Below, piece by piece: positions 1 to 8,935 of a stretch of DNA of 64,000 nucleotides. The notes below the pieces were generated by a model. That model saw only the letters and a program-made list of their open reading frames with translations, was not told where the DNA came from and did not search any database. The stretch lies in contig CAZXLD010000014.1 in the NCBI GenBank assembly GCA_964641965.1, positions 1-64,000 of the forward strand, written 5' to 3'. Numbering within the stretch: position 1 is the stretch's first letter; each line of letters begins with the position of its first letter. This DNA comes from JAJDFU01 sp964641965. Its GTDB lineage: Bacteria; Bacteroidota; Bacteroidia; Chitinophagales; Saprospiraceae. A program made the translations under genes and the position numbers.

Positions 1-36
1 GCACGGTGGGCGGACAACCTATATCAGGGACGTACA

Positions 37-183
37 CCATCTGCCATTCGACATTTGCCATTCGTCACTCCAAACTCCGCACCCCGCACCCCGCACTCGT
101 AATTCCACATTTGCCAGTTGAAGTTTGTAACTTGAAATTTGTCATTCGGCATTCGCCAAATGAAACTCCACATTTGTCAACGT
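37..183. repeat. Degenerate heptanucleotide tandem tract (about 21 units)
   Basis: The stretch divides without slippage into 21 consecutive 7-bp units, for example ccattcg, acatttg and gcacccc. The third base is A in 20 of 21 units and the last four bases are nearly always pyrimidine-pyrimidine-pyrimidine-G/C. Because 7 and 3 are coprime, any frame read through it gives a 7-residue periodic peptide, so the open frame at 6-194 is an artefact and not a gene. No gene is visible in positions 1-198. Units with the same A-Y-T-Y core recur around the four-helix-bundle gene near 16 kb. The periodicity is seen directly; function is unknown. Heptamer short tandem repeats (STRRs) are known from cyanobacteria, but I know of no characterised equivalent here. 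Confidence 0.85.
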
Positions 184-198
184 CCAGCCGGTAAAGCA

Positions 199-1551
199 TT
201 AAACCACCGAACTAAATAGTTTACCCTGCGGTTGCCGAGCCCAATAGCGGGCATCCAAGGCCATGGCAATATTGCGAACGAAGGGCTTGCCTGCCTCGCT
301 TACTTTCAAGTGATAGGGATTGAGTTCGATCAGCCCGTCTTTTAGGAATTCCCCCATTCGGGTAAGACCTATTTCCAGAGAGGGGTGCTGGTTATCAGGA
401 CTGTCCCATCGGGTCTCCCCCTGGCACATTAGATTGAGAATATGCTGCCGGATAATTTGGTCTTCCTGCGTAAGCTGATGTCCTCTAAAATAGGGGAGCT
501 CTCCATTGGAAACCCGGCGAAGATAAGGTTCTACCGTTTTCTCATTCTGGACGAACATGGTTCCGGTATCGCTTATGGAACTGGTACCTAAAGCCAAGCC
601 AAGCTGGCTGTGGAAAGGTGTATATCCCATGAAGTTTCGATGTAGTGTACCTGATTCTAGTGCCTGGCTAAGGGTATCTTGGGGCAGGGCAAAATGGTCC
701 ATTCCGATCTCCAGATAGCCCAATTCCAGGAGTAACTGTCGCCCTAGCTCGTATAACTTTCGTTTTTCCAGCCCTCGGGGAAGGTCGCTTTCTCCATAAG
801 CCCGTTGACTGGGTTTGATCCAGGGTACATGTGCATAACTGTAAAATGCGATTCGGTCTGGCCGCAACCGTTCGACCTGTCGCATTGTATTTTGGATGTG
901 CACTGGAGTTTGGAGGGGTAACCCAAACACCAGATCAAAGTTGATCGATACGAAGCCGAGGGACCTGGCCCAGTCGGTGCATTGTTCCACTTCATCCAAA
1001 GTTTGTTGTCGGTTAATAATTTGGAGTACTTCCGGTGCAACATCTTGTACCCCAATACTTAACCGATTAAAACCGAACTCGGCCAGAATAGCCAGGTGGG
1101 CTTTTGTCGTGGTTCCGGGGTGCACCTCCAGACTGTAGTGATGGGTATCCTTTTTGGTAGTTGATTCCTGGAGTCCCTGGAGCAGACGTTGGAGTGCCTT
1201 GGGTTGAAAAAACGTAGGCGTGCCGCCTCCGAGATGTAATTCCTGTAAAACAGCTTTGGATGGTAAAATATCCAGATACTGATTCCACTCGGTCAGCAGA
1301 GCCTCTATGTACGGCGCTTCTACAGCATGATTTTTCGTAATTCTTTTGTTACATCCACAGTAGGTACAAAGCTTTTCGCAATAGGGGAGATGAATATATA
1401 GGCTTATCGCAGGATCTTTTTCAAAGGCTTGTTGTACGGCCTTGGTCCAAAGCTGGGGGGCTGGGGGTTCAGTGGCCCAATAAGGGACCGTCGGATAGCT
1501 GGTATACCGGGGAGCTGGAATATTGTATTTTTCCAATAGGTACAGGCTCAT
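199..1551 (-). CDS. hemN: Oxygen-independent coproporphyrinogen III oxidase
   Basis: A radical-SAM enzyme that decarboxylates coproporphyrinogen III to protoporphyrinogen IX in anaerobic haem synthesis, acting in the cytoplasm. The 450-aa length fits HemN (E. coli about 457). The iron-sulfur motif is visible as C58, C62 and C65 followed by C67 (YCEKLCTYCGC), and the SAM-binding glycine motif GGGTPTFF lies at 108-115. The N-terminal NIPAPRYTSYPT segment and the CxxxCxxCxC arrangement match true HemN rather than the shorter HemW paralogue, which normally lacks a cysteine at the fourth position. ATG start at 1551. It is a single gene transcribed toward the heptamer tract, with no obvious terminator before the left edge. 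Confidence 0.95.
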   Translation of the reverse strand: MSLYLLEKYNIPAPRYTSYPTVPYWATEPPAPQLWTKAVQQAFEKDPAISLYIHLPYCEKLCTYCGCNKRITKNHAVEAPYIEALLTEWNQYLDILPSKAVLQELHLGGGTPTFFQPKALQRLLQGLQESTTKKDTHHYSLEVHPGTTTKAHLAILAEFGFNRLSIGVQDVAPEVLQIINRQQTLDEVEQCTDWARSLGFVSINFDLVFGLPLQTPVHIQNTMRQVERLRPDRIAFYSYAHVPWIKPSQRAYGESDLPRGLEKRKLYELGRQLLLELGYLEIGMDHFALPQDTLSQALESGTLHRNFMGYTPFHSQLGLALGTSSISDTGTMFVQNEKTVEPYLRRVSNGELPYFRGHQLTQEDQIIRQHILNLMCQGETRWDSPDNQHPSLEIGLTRMGEFLKDGLIELNPYHLKVSEAGKPFVRNIAMALDARYWARQPQGKLFSSVV

Positions 1552-1690
1552 GCTGTTACATTTAGTCCGGAAGGTAGGGCGGTAAAAGCCACACGAGAAT
1601 GACCCGATAAATAGAAGTAGGTGAGAATAGTCAGTTCAAATATCTTTTGTTTTTTCATATCGATTTGATACCAAGTCTAAACACAATTAC

Positions 1691-2203
1691 ATGGCTTTGA
1701 TAAAACCGGTGAACGGCGTGATGCCAACCTTTGGAGAAAATTGTTTTTTAGCAGAGAATGCGACTATAGTCGGTGATGTTGTTATGGGAAAGGATTGCAG
1801 CATTTGGTTTCAGGCTGTGGTTCGCGGAGATGTGCACTATATTCGTATGGGCGACAAAGTCAATGTGCAGGATGGAGCTGTCATTCATTGCACTTACGAA
1901 AAAGCACCAACTACTATTGGGAATAACGTGAGTATTGGACACCGGGCAATCGTACATGGTTGCACCTTGGGAGATCATGTTTTGGTAGGTATGGGGGCCA
2001 TCATAATGGATCACGCAATCGTAGAGGAAAAAGTCTTGATCGCTGCCGGGGCAGTGGTGCTGGAAGGCAGTCGGTTGGAGAGCGGGTTTATCTATGGAGG
2101 TGTGCCTGCTAAGCAACTCAAGGCATTGAGCCCGGATCAGTTTGGCCATTATATCACCCGGATAGCCAATAATTATGTCATGTACGCGGATTGGTTTCGT
2201 TAG
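1691..2203 (+). CDS. Gamma-class carbonic anhydrase family protein (left-handed beta-helix)
   Basis: A 170-aa hexapeptide-repeat protein of the YrdA/PaaY/CaiE branch of the gamma-carbonic-anhydrase family. Imperfect [LIV]-G-x-x-x-x repeats run from about residue 20 to 140. The three zinc-ligand histidines expected for the family are present as H66 (VIHC), H84 (IGHRA) and H89 (IVHG). The C-terminal helix ends in a YADWFR-like segment typical of the family. Metal binding is therefore well supported, but many members have weak or no CO2-hydration activity and some act in CoA-ester metabolism, so the reaction is left open. It stands alone, divergent from hemN across a 139-bp gap. Confidence 0.88.
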   Translation: MALIKPVNGVMPTFGENCFLAENATIVGDVVMGKDCSIWFQAVVRGDVHYIRMGDKVNVQDGAVIHCTYEKAPTTIGNNVSIGHRAIVHGCTLGDHVLVGMGAIIMDHAIVEEKVLIAAGAVVLEGSRLESGFIYGGVPAKQLKALSPDQFGHYITRIANNYVMYADWFR

Positions 2204-2353
2204 ATAGCAAACTGAACTTGAAAAGTGTCAGTTTTTAGCACTGGTTGGCAATAGGGGAAAAAACAAAGCCCAACATCTTTATTCGTGAACAAAGGTTGCG
2301 TGTAATTCCACCGCATGCTGAATTACAGCACAGAAATTAAAGACTTAGGTCGT

Positions 2354-3112
2354 ATGCGCTTGCTGATTTTAGAAGACGAGATACCAGCTGCCAACCGGCT
2401 AAAACAGTTAATTCTCAAATTCCGCCCAAACTGGACTATTTGTGGGGTTCAGGATAGTGTAGTGGGGGGAATTAAATGGCTTACAGAAAATCCGGAGCCG
2501 GACCTGCTTTTTTTGGATATTCAATTAGCAGATGGTTTGAGTTTCGATGTTTTGGCCAAGTCGCCGGTTTCTACACCTATCATTTTCACCACGGCCTTTA
2601 ATCAATATATGCTCAAAGCTTTCAAGCAGCATAGCGTGGATTATTTGTTGAAACCCATTGATCCTGAAGAATTGGAAAAAGCCCTGGATAAATTTGATCG
2701 GTTTTTTCAGCAAAACTTGGCTCCTCCTTCTTTAGATGTAAATCAAATTCTTCAAAGCCTACAACAGCCGTCTTACAAAGAGCGCTTCATTGTTAAGGCG
2801 GGACAACAACTCTCCTACGTGCGTACGGACGAGGTTTTTTATATCTATGCAGAGGACGGATTGGTTTATTTGAGGTTGGGAGATGGAAAGAAGCACGCCC
2901 TTGATTATACAATGGAACAACTAGCACAGGTGTTGGATCCAGGCTCATTCTTCAGGATTAACCGCAAAGCTATTTTACACATTCAGTCCATTCGTAAAGT
3001 GTCTCCCTATTTCAATAGCCGGCTGGTCATCGACCTTCAACCTAAGGCTGATTTTAAACCAATTGTGAGTAGAGATAAAGTAAGCGAGTTTAAAAAGTGG
3101 ATGGATCGATAG
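2354..3112 (+). CDS. LytTR-family two-component response regulator
   Basis: A 252-aa cytoplasmic regulator. Residues 1-120 form a receiver domain with acidic pocket ED at 7-8, phospho-acceptor D55 (LFLDIQLADG) and the K of LLKPID near the end. Residues about 145-250 form a LytTR DNA-binding domain (RFIVKAGQQLSYV, then FFRINRKAILH). An upstream in-frame ATG at 2315 is possible, but the receiver fold begins exactly at MRLLILEDE, so I place the start at 2354. Its expected partner kinase is the LytS-type gene at 5821-6927, with a TonB-dependent receptor gene lying between them. Such regulators usually bind paired direct repeats upstream of their targets; the receptor gene is an obvious candidate target (inference). 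Confidence 0.92.
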   Translation: MRLLILEDEIPAANRLKQLILKFRPNWTICGVQDSVVGGIKWLTENPEPDLLFLDIQLADGLSFDVLAKSPVSTPIIFTTAFNQYMLKAFKQHSVDYLLKPIDPEELEKALDKFDRFFQQNLAPPSLDVNQILQSLQQPSYKERFIVKAGQQLSYVRTDEVFYIYAEDGLVYLRLGDGKKHALDYTMEQLAQVLDPGSFFRINRKAILHIQSIRKVSPYFNSRLVIDLQPKADFKPIVSRDKVSEFKKWMDR

Positions 3113-3191
3113 GGATGAAACAAAGTTTTGATTCACGCTTTCCGAGCTGTTTGCGAAAGGTTAACCGGCAATTTTCCCTGGAGAATAACCA

Positions 3192-3226
3192 ATTTGACGA
3201 TTCATCTTTCCAATTCAACAGTTCAT
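3192..3226. repeat. Possible decayed heptamer tract upstream of TonB receptor
   Basis: Four to five roughly 7-bp units with the same core words as the left-edge tract (ATTTGAC, ATTCATC, ATTCAAC, AGTTCAT) occur in the 185-bp gap before the receptor gene. Spacing slips by one base twice, so this is a weak call. It may be chance in AT-rich sequence or a remnant of the same repeat class. Confidence 0.3.
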
Positions 3227-3297
3227 TCTTTTAGCCAGGTAATGAAATAGATTGGAGGGGCACATTTGTGACAGATCACCAATTATCCATATCTGTC

Positions 3298-5691
3298 ATG
3301 AAAAAGATTTTTTTTCTATTCGTTATTGCTTTTCAAATCTCTTTAAGCCTATTGGCTCAGGAGGCCACCCAGACGATTAAAGGAACTATAGTAGACCAGC
3401 AATCTGAGATCCCTTTGATAGGAGTCGCCATTGAACTGATTAGTGTCGATCCTATGCTGGGAACAACTACGGACGAGTTCGGTAATTTTTCCCTAGAGGG
3501 CGTACCTGTTGGCCGGCAGGCTTTGCGTTTAAGTTATTTGGGTTATAAAACCATAACCCTGCCAAATGTATTGGTCACTTCCGGAAAACAGGTCAGCCTG
3601 TCGCTTAGTCTGGAGGAGTCCGTGACCCAACTCGATGCCATTGTGGTGTCTGCGGAGACTGAAAAAGATCGGACGGTGAACGAAATGACCGGTATCAGCG
3701 CTCGCACCTTTGACTTGGAAGAAGTTAACCGGTTTTCCGGGGGGCGGAACGATGTAGCCCGACTGGTGGGTAACTTTGCCGGTGTGGCTGTGGCCGATGA
3801 CTCACGCAACGATATCATCATTCGGGGAAACTCTCCAACTGGTGTTCTTTGGCGTTTGGATGGCATACCCATTCCAAATCCCAATCATTTTTCTACCCTT
3901 GGGACTACGGGCGGGCCTGTGAGTGCGATAAATCCAAATATGCTTAAAACCTCGGATTTTTTGACCTCTGCTTTCCCAGCTGAATACGGCAATGCGCTGG
4001 CAGGGGTGTTTGACCTGGGTTTTCGCAGCGGAAACAAAGATCGCTTTGAAGGTATGTTCCAATTAGCTGCCTTCAGTGGTTTTGAGGGGATGGTCGAAGG
4101 TCCGATCAGCAAAAAGAACCAATCTTCCTTTCTGGTAGCTTATCGTCATTCCTTTGTGGAAGTTGCGGATGCCATTGGTATACCCGTTGGTACCAATGCT
4201 ACTCCCAATTACCGCGATGTATCCTTCAAATTTGACTTTGGGCGCTCTAAGGCAGGCCAGTTTTCTCTCTTTGGTATTCTTGGCTGGAGCGAAATCGATT
4301 TTCTGGGCGATGAGCTGGATGAGGATGACCTGTTTGCGAATCCCAATCAGGATGCCTTTGTGCGTTCCCGCCTAGGAGTCATCGGTCTGCGGCACAATAT
4401 TATCGTAGGTAATAATTCCTATTTCAGGACGATTTTTTCGGTTTCGGGAGTCGATAATCGCTACGATCAAGACGATTTCATTGAAGGCCTGGATCAAAAG
4501 ATACGTACCGTAGAGTCCTTGGAACGGGATTTGACCTACTCGCTTTCCAGCTATTACAATCAAAAGTTCAGTCCCAAATTTACGATGCGAACCGGAGTAT
4601 TGGTTCAATATCAAGATTTGCGGACCGAGGTTCGGGACCGAGAAAACCGACCCGATATAGATGACGATGGCATCCCGGACTGGGTGACCGTACGTGACTT
4701 CACCGGTGGAAATGGCCTGTATCAACTGTTTTGGCAGGGTACCTATAAGGCAAGCGAGAAATGGACTATCAATGGTGGTTTACACGGACAATACCTGGAC
4801 CTAAACGATTCCTGGGCATTGGAGCCAAGATTAGCCGTAAACTGGCAAGTACGGCCCAATCACAAATTGAGTCTTGGTTATGGATTGCATAACCAGACCC
4901 AGGTGGCCCCAGTCTACTTTTACGAAGAGCCCATTCCCGGCGGAGGAGTCAATCGGAACAATCAACAATTGGATTTTACCAGAAGTAACCATTTTGTATT
5001 GGGATATGATGCCCGCTTGGGTACCGACTGGCGTCTCAAGGTGGAAGCCTACAATCAATACATTGATAATGTGCCGGTTGATGACACCATCAGTAGTTTT
5101 TCCATGCTGAATGCAGGGGCTGATTTTGTATTCCCCGAACGAGCTAACCTGGTAAACGAAGGCACCGGCCGAAACTATGGTCTGGAAATAACCCTGGAGA
5201 AATTTTTCAGCAAAGGCTACTACGGCCTTCTAACTACCTCGCTCTTCCAGTCTAAATATGAAGGCAGTGATGGTATAGAACGCAATACTGCCTTCAACAA
5301 CCGGTATGTGGTTAATTTCCTGACCGGAAAAGAGTTTAAGATTGGAAAAGCTAAACGGAACGCCCTGACCTTAGACTTAAAACTAACTACTGCTGGGGGA
5401 AGATATTACACCCCTGTGGATCTGGAGGCCTCGCGAGAAGCAGGAGAGGAAGTGCTGATCGAGGAAGAAGCATTCAGCCTGCGCCAGCCGAATTATTTCC
5501 GTCTGGATTTAAAATTTGGATTCCGCCTGAATAGTAAAAATCGACTTTCCCAGCAATTCTTTATTGATTTACAAAATATTACAGGAAATCAAAACCTATT
5601 TGACCGTCGCTACAATGAAGTGACTATGGAAGTGAACGATGTATTCCAATCTGGATTTTTCCCGGACATCCTGTATCGCATACAATTTTAG
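3298..5691 (+). CDS. TonB-dependent receptor with N-terminal carboxypeptidase-regulatory-like domain
   Basis: An outer-membrane protein of 797 aa. It has a signal peptide (MKKIFFLFVIAFQIS through LLAQ, cleavage near residue 21), a CarboxypepD_reg-like beta domain at about 28-115 (IKGTIVDQQSEIPLIGVAI), a plug domain at about 130-250 (DIIIRGNSPTGVLWRLDGIP) and a beta-barrel to the C-terminus, which ends in the terminal aromatic IQF. No SusD partner follows, so this is a stand-alone TBDR and not a SusC/D polysaccharide locus. The ligand is unknown. A GTG 30 bp upstream is open in frame, but the signal peptide starts at the ATG at 3298. It is flanked by a LytTR regulator and a LytS-type kinase on the same strand. 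Confidence 0.93.
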   Translation: MKKIFFLFVIAFQISLSLLAQEATQTIKGTIVDQQSEIPLIGVAIELISVDPMLGTTTDEFGNFSLEGVPVGRQALRLSYLGYKTITLPNVLVTSGKQVSLSLSLEESVTQLDAIVVSAETEKDRTVNEMTGISARTFDLEEVNRFSGGRNDVARLVGNFAGVAVADDSRNDIIIRGNSPTGVLWRLDGIPIPNPNHFSTLGTTGGPVSAINPNMLKTSDFLTSAFPAEYGNALAGVFDLGFRSGNKDRFEGMFQLAAFSGFEGMVEGPISKKNQSSFLVAYRHSFVEVADAIGIPVGTNATPNYRDVSFKFDFGRSKAGQFSLFGILGWSEIDFLGDELDEDDLFANPNQDAFVRSRLGVIGLRHNIIVGNNSYFRTIFSVSGVDNRYDQDDFIEGLDQKIRTVESLERDLTYSLSSYYNQKFSPKFTMRTGVLVQYQDLRTEVRDRENRPDIDDDGIPDWVTVRDFTGGNGLYQLFWQGTYKASEKWTINGGLHGQYLDLNDSWALEPRLAVNWQVRPNHKLSLGYGLHNQTQVAPVYFYEEPIPGGGVNRNNQQLDFTRSNHFVLGYDARLGTDWRLKVEAYNQYIDNVPVDDTISSFSMLNAGADFVFPERANLVNEGTGRNYGLEITLEKFFSKGYYGLLTTSLFQSKYEGSDGIERNTAFNNRYVVNFLTGKEFKIGKAKRNALTLDLKLTTAGGRYYTPVDLEASREAGEEVLIEEEAFSLRQPNYFRLDLKFGFRLNSKNRLSQQFFIDLQNITGNQNLFDRRYNEVTMEVNDVFQSGFFPDILYRIQF

Positions 5692-5820
5692 TCAGAAAGC
5701 TGAATCGGTAGGGGGTAGCTCATATACCTAGTGGTAGTAATTGGATTTCAGAGAAAAAATGGTCCTCTGTTCTCCAATTACCTTTGGCTGGTACCAATTT
5801 CCCGCACTGATCCTAGTGGG

Positions 5821-6927
5821 ATGAACAAGCAAACCTTTATGCAAAAGCATGTATCTTTCAGAAGTATGACCCGAAAGGAAAAAATAATCTTTGCCATTGG
5901 TTTTAACGATCGGAAATTCATGCTAGTGGGCATTCCTATCGTTGCCTTTTCCATACCCTTTATTTTCTTCGGAGATCAAGTGGCTAGTGGGGAAGGGCCT
6001 CCTATGTTAATTGGTTTTCCCATATCGGTCGTCTATACCACCATTTTCTGGCTCGTATGCAGGGAGATAGTGATTCGTTTCAGGCTTCGCTTTCCCAAGC
6101 CAGAAGAGACAATGCGCAGGCTTTTGTGGATTGGTTCTACGGTTATAGTAGGCTACATTTTAATTGATATAACACTCGACAGTCTAGGGTTCTTTATCCT
6201 TGGTGATCATTCGGTTCACCAAGATAATTTTCGTTATACCATTTCAGGTTTGACCGTTTGCACCCTGGTATTATCTATTTACGAAGGGATTTGGTTGTTT
6301 TACAGATGGAAGGCCACAATGCTAGAGGCGGAGAAGCTTCGGCGCGAAACGGTGGAGTCTCAATTGCAGGGATTGCGGTCTCAGGTGAATCCTCATTTCC
6401 TTTTTAATAGCCTGAATACCCTTACGTACATCATCCCTGAAGATCCTGAAAAGGCCATTACCTTTGTACAGAAGCTAAGCAAAGTCTACCGGTATGTACT
6501 AGAGACGCGGGATGAGAAGTTGATTAAGCTGGAAGAAGAATTAAGGTTCCTGGATTCCTACATCTTTTTGCTTAAAGAACGCTTCGGACAAAACCTGCAC
6601 ATTTACCAAGATATTCCCTCCTACGCGCTCGATATGAGCTTGGCTCCGCTGTCGCTTCAGATCTTATTGGAGAATTGTATTAAACACAATATCATCTCTG
6701 CCGACCAGCCCCTTTTTATCGAGCTATTTGCAGAAGACAACCAGTTGATTGTAAAGAACAATCTTCAATTGAAACGGCAGCATATGCCCTCTACCGGGAT
6801 GGGCCTTCAAAATATAAAAAACCGGTACATGTATTTTACCCGGGAACCGGTCGTCGTTTCCGATCAGGATGGACATTTTACAGTGAAACTACCCCTGCTC
6901 GGGGTGCCGGAGGTTGTAGGTATTTAG
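5821..6927 (+). CDS. LytS/YehU-type sensor histidine kinase
   Basis: A membrane kinase of 368 aa from the ATG at 5821; MTRKEK at 5866 is an alternative, and the open frame from a GTG at 5731 reads unlike protein. Four hydrophobic segments fall at about 35-55, 65-90, 105-125 and 135-160. A short coiled linker leads to the His_kinase domain with the typical QVNPHFLFNSLN box, phospho-acceptor H192, and an ATP-binding C-terminus with an N-box (LLENCIKHN) and a glycine-rich GMGLQNIKNR. This architecture pairs with LytTR regulators, here the gene at 2354. There is no obvious extracellular sensor domain, so the signal is probably sensed in the membrane. The gene ends 3 bp from the convergent uvrC. 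Confidence 0.92.
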   Translation: MNKQTFMQKHVSFRSMTRKEKIIFAIGFNDRKFMLVGIPIVAFSIPFIFFGDQVASGEGPPMLIGFPISVVYTTIFWLVCREIVIRFRLRFPKPEETMRRLLWIGSTVIVGYILIDITLDSLGFFILGDHSVHQDNFRYTISGLTVCTLVLSIYEGIWLFYRWKATMLEAEKLRRETVESQLQGLRSQVNPHFLFNSLNTLTYIIPEDPEKAITFVQKLSKVYRYVLETRDEKLIKLEEELRFLDSYIFLLKERFGQNLHIYQDIPSYALDMSLAPLSLQILLENCIKHNIISADQPLFIELFAEDNQLIVKNNLQLKRQHMPSTGMGLQNIKNRYMYFTREPVVVSDQDGHFTVKLPLLGVPEVVGI

Positions 6928-6930
6928 TCA

Positions 6931-8739
6931 TTAGCTGGGTGCTTCGAACCATCCTTTAATCTTTTTTGCAGCCTTATCGCCAATCACTTCCGCCAAATCG
7001 GTCATGCTTGCCTCCTTGATCCGCTTTGCAGAGCCAAAATGAATAAGTAGCTTTTGCGCCGTCTTTTCCCCAACGCCAGGGATTTCAGTAAGTTCCGTGC
7101 TGGTGAAGTTTTGAGAGCGTTTATTCCGATGAAAGGCAATGGCAAAGCGGTGGGCCTCATTTCGAGCTTGTTGAATCAGTTTTAAGGATTCACTCTTCTT
7201 GTCAATGTAAAGGGGAATGGGGTCTTTCGAAAAAAAGATTTCCTCTAATCGTTTGGCAATGCCAATGACGGTGACGCGTTCCAGGATGCCCAACTGTTTA
7301 AGGCTCTTGACCGCAGCGCTCAGTTGCCCTTTTCCCCCATCAATGATAATTAATTGGGGTAGTGGTTTGTCTTCGTCCAATAGTCTCCGATACCTCCGGT
7401 GCACTACCTCTTCCATGCTGGCAAAATCGTTTGGACCTTCTACTGTTTTTATGTTGTAATGCCGGTAGTCTTTTTTCGAAGGTTTGGCATTCTTAAATAC
7501 AACACAAGAAGCCACTGGGTTACTCCCTTGGATATTGGAATTATCGAAGCATTCCAAATGCATCGGCAAAGCCTCCATTTGGAGGTCTTTTTTCAAAGTG
7601 GTCAATATTCGTTCTGCAGAGGTTTGCCGGCGGGTTTTGCTGGCTGTTTCCTTTTGTTTTTGCAATAGGAAATAGCGGACATTCTTGCGAGACAGATCTA
7701 CCACCTTTTTCTTATCGCCAATCTTTGGGATGACTACCTCTGCTTCGACTTCAGGAAGGTCTATGCGTTCTTCCAGAAAGATTTCAGGCGCTATACTATT
7801 GAATTTCTCTCGAATGATAGGTATGGTAAAGGCAAGCAGCTCTTTGTCGTCCTCATCATCCAAATTTTTATCCAACTCCTGCATGTGGGTATGAATGATG
7901 GCTCCGTTTACAATCTTTAAGTAGTTGACGTAAGCTTCCTTTTCATTGGAAGCAATTGTGAACACATCCACATCCTTGATGGAAGGGTTCACCACCAGGC
8001 TCTTTGCTTGGTAATTTTCAAAGGCGCTTAGTTTTTCTTTGATCTGCTGGGCTTTTTCAAACTCCATCACTTCTGCCAGCCGTTGCATTTCTTCTTTAAA
8101 ATGGCGCTTTACGGCACCAAAATTTCCCCGGAGGATGTTTTTGATCTGTGCAATTTTTTCGTTGTAAGCCGCTTCACTTTCCAGGTCTTCACAGGGCCCC
8201 ATGCAGTTTTTGATATGGTACTCCAGGCAAACTTTAAACTTGCCTGCCTCTATATTTTCTTCACTCAGATTGAATTTACAAGTGCGTAACGGAAAAAGCT
8301 GTTTAATCAGGTCCAGGATAATCTTCATTGTCGCCTTGGACGTGTAGGGGCCGAAGTAGGTGCTTCCGTCTCGTATTACCCGGCGGGTAAGGAAAACTCT
8401 GGGAAACCGTTCATTTTTAATGCATAAATACGAATAGCTTTTATCGTCACGGAGGCTGACGTTGTACCTGGGTTGGTGTTTTTTAATCAGGGTATTTTCC
8501 AAAAGCAGTGCGTCGGCTTCTGTTTCTACCAGGGTAAAACGGATCTGGTGGGCGTTGCGCACCATGACCCGGGTTTTATGCGCCCGATCCTTGCGCGCTC
8601 CAAAGTAAGACCCAAGACGGTTGCGTAAATCCTTGGCTTTACCGATGTACAAGATAGAATGTTCCTCATCCAGGAAACGGTATACTCCAGGTTGGTGGGG
8701 GATGGTATCTGCAATCTTTTGAAAATCAGCGGTGGTCAT
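6931..8739 (-). CDS. uvrC: Excinuclease ABC subunit C
   Basis: The nuclease of nucleotide excision repair, making the 3' and 5' incisions after UvrAB damage recognition. At 602 aa it has the full family length. It shows the N-terminal GIY-YIG nuclease (PGVYRFLDEEHSILYIGKAK, about residues 18-37), a UVR segment near 205-240, the RNase-H-like endonuclease core (ECFDNSNIQGSNPVAS, IIDGGKGQL) and C-terminal helix-hairpin-helix motifs (LTEIPGVGEKTAQKLL). ATG at 8739. It converges on the histidine kinase gene with only 3 bp between the two stop codons, so the transcripts must overlap. Confidence 0.97.
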   Translation of the reverse strand: MTTADFQKIADTIPHQPGVYRFLDEEHSILYIGKAKDLRNRLGSYFGARKDRAHKTRVMVRNAHQIRFTLVETEADALLLENTLIKKHQPRYNVSLRDDKSYSYLCIKNERFPRVFLTRRVIRDGSTYFGPYTSKATMKIILDLIKQLFPLRTCKFNLSEENIEAGKFKVCLEYHIKNCMGPCEDLESEAAYNEKIAQIKNILRGNFGAVKRHFKEEMQRLAEVMEFEKAQQIKEKLSAFENYQAKSLVVNPSIKDVDVFTIASNEKEAYVNYLKIVNGAIIHTHMQELDKNLDDEDDKELLAFTIPIIREKFNSIAPEIFLEERIDLPEVEAEVVIPKIGDKKKVVDLSRKNVRYFLLQKQKETASKTRRQTSAERILTTLKKDLQMEALPMHLECFDNSNIQGSNPVASCVVFKNAKPSKKDYRHYNIKTVEGPNDFASMEEVVHRRYRRLLDEDKPLPQLIIIDGGKGQLSAAVKSLKQLGILERVTVIGIAKRLEEIFFSKDPIPLYIDKKSESLKLIQQARNEAHRFAIAFHRNKRSQNFTSTELTEIPGVGEKTAQKLLIHFGSAKRIKEASMTDLAEVIGDKAAKKIKGWFEAPS

Positions 8740-8935
8740 AGCTCAGAAATAACGTCTATGGCGAACACTGAGTTTAAAGAAAAAATACGAGAAAGCACTT
8801 CACTTCAATCTTGAACCCTGGGGCTTATTGTAAGACCAGTATAGAATTCGTTATAATTTACTTTTTGTAAAAAAAACGGTCGAGTTCTGAACTTGAATAA
8901 TACTATTTTAAAGAAGTATAAAAATACCAGTAACC

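Noticed and set aside
6..194. 62-aa open frame at the left edge
   Set aside because: It is produced by the 7-bp repeat array (seven-residue periodic peptide) and has no protein-like features.
3298..5691. Possible polysaccharide utilisation locus around the TonB receptor
   Set aside because: There is no SusD-like lipoprotein or glycoside hydrolase next to it.
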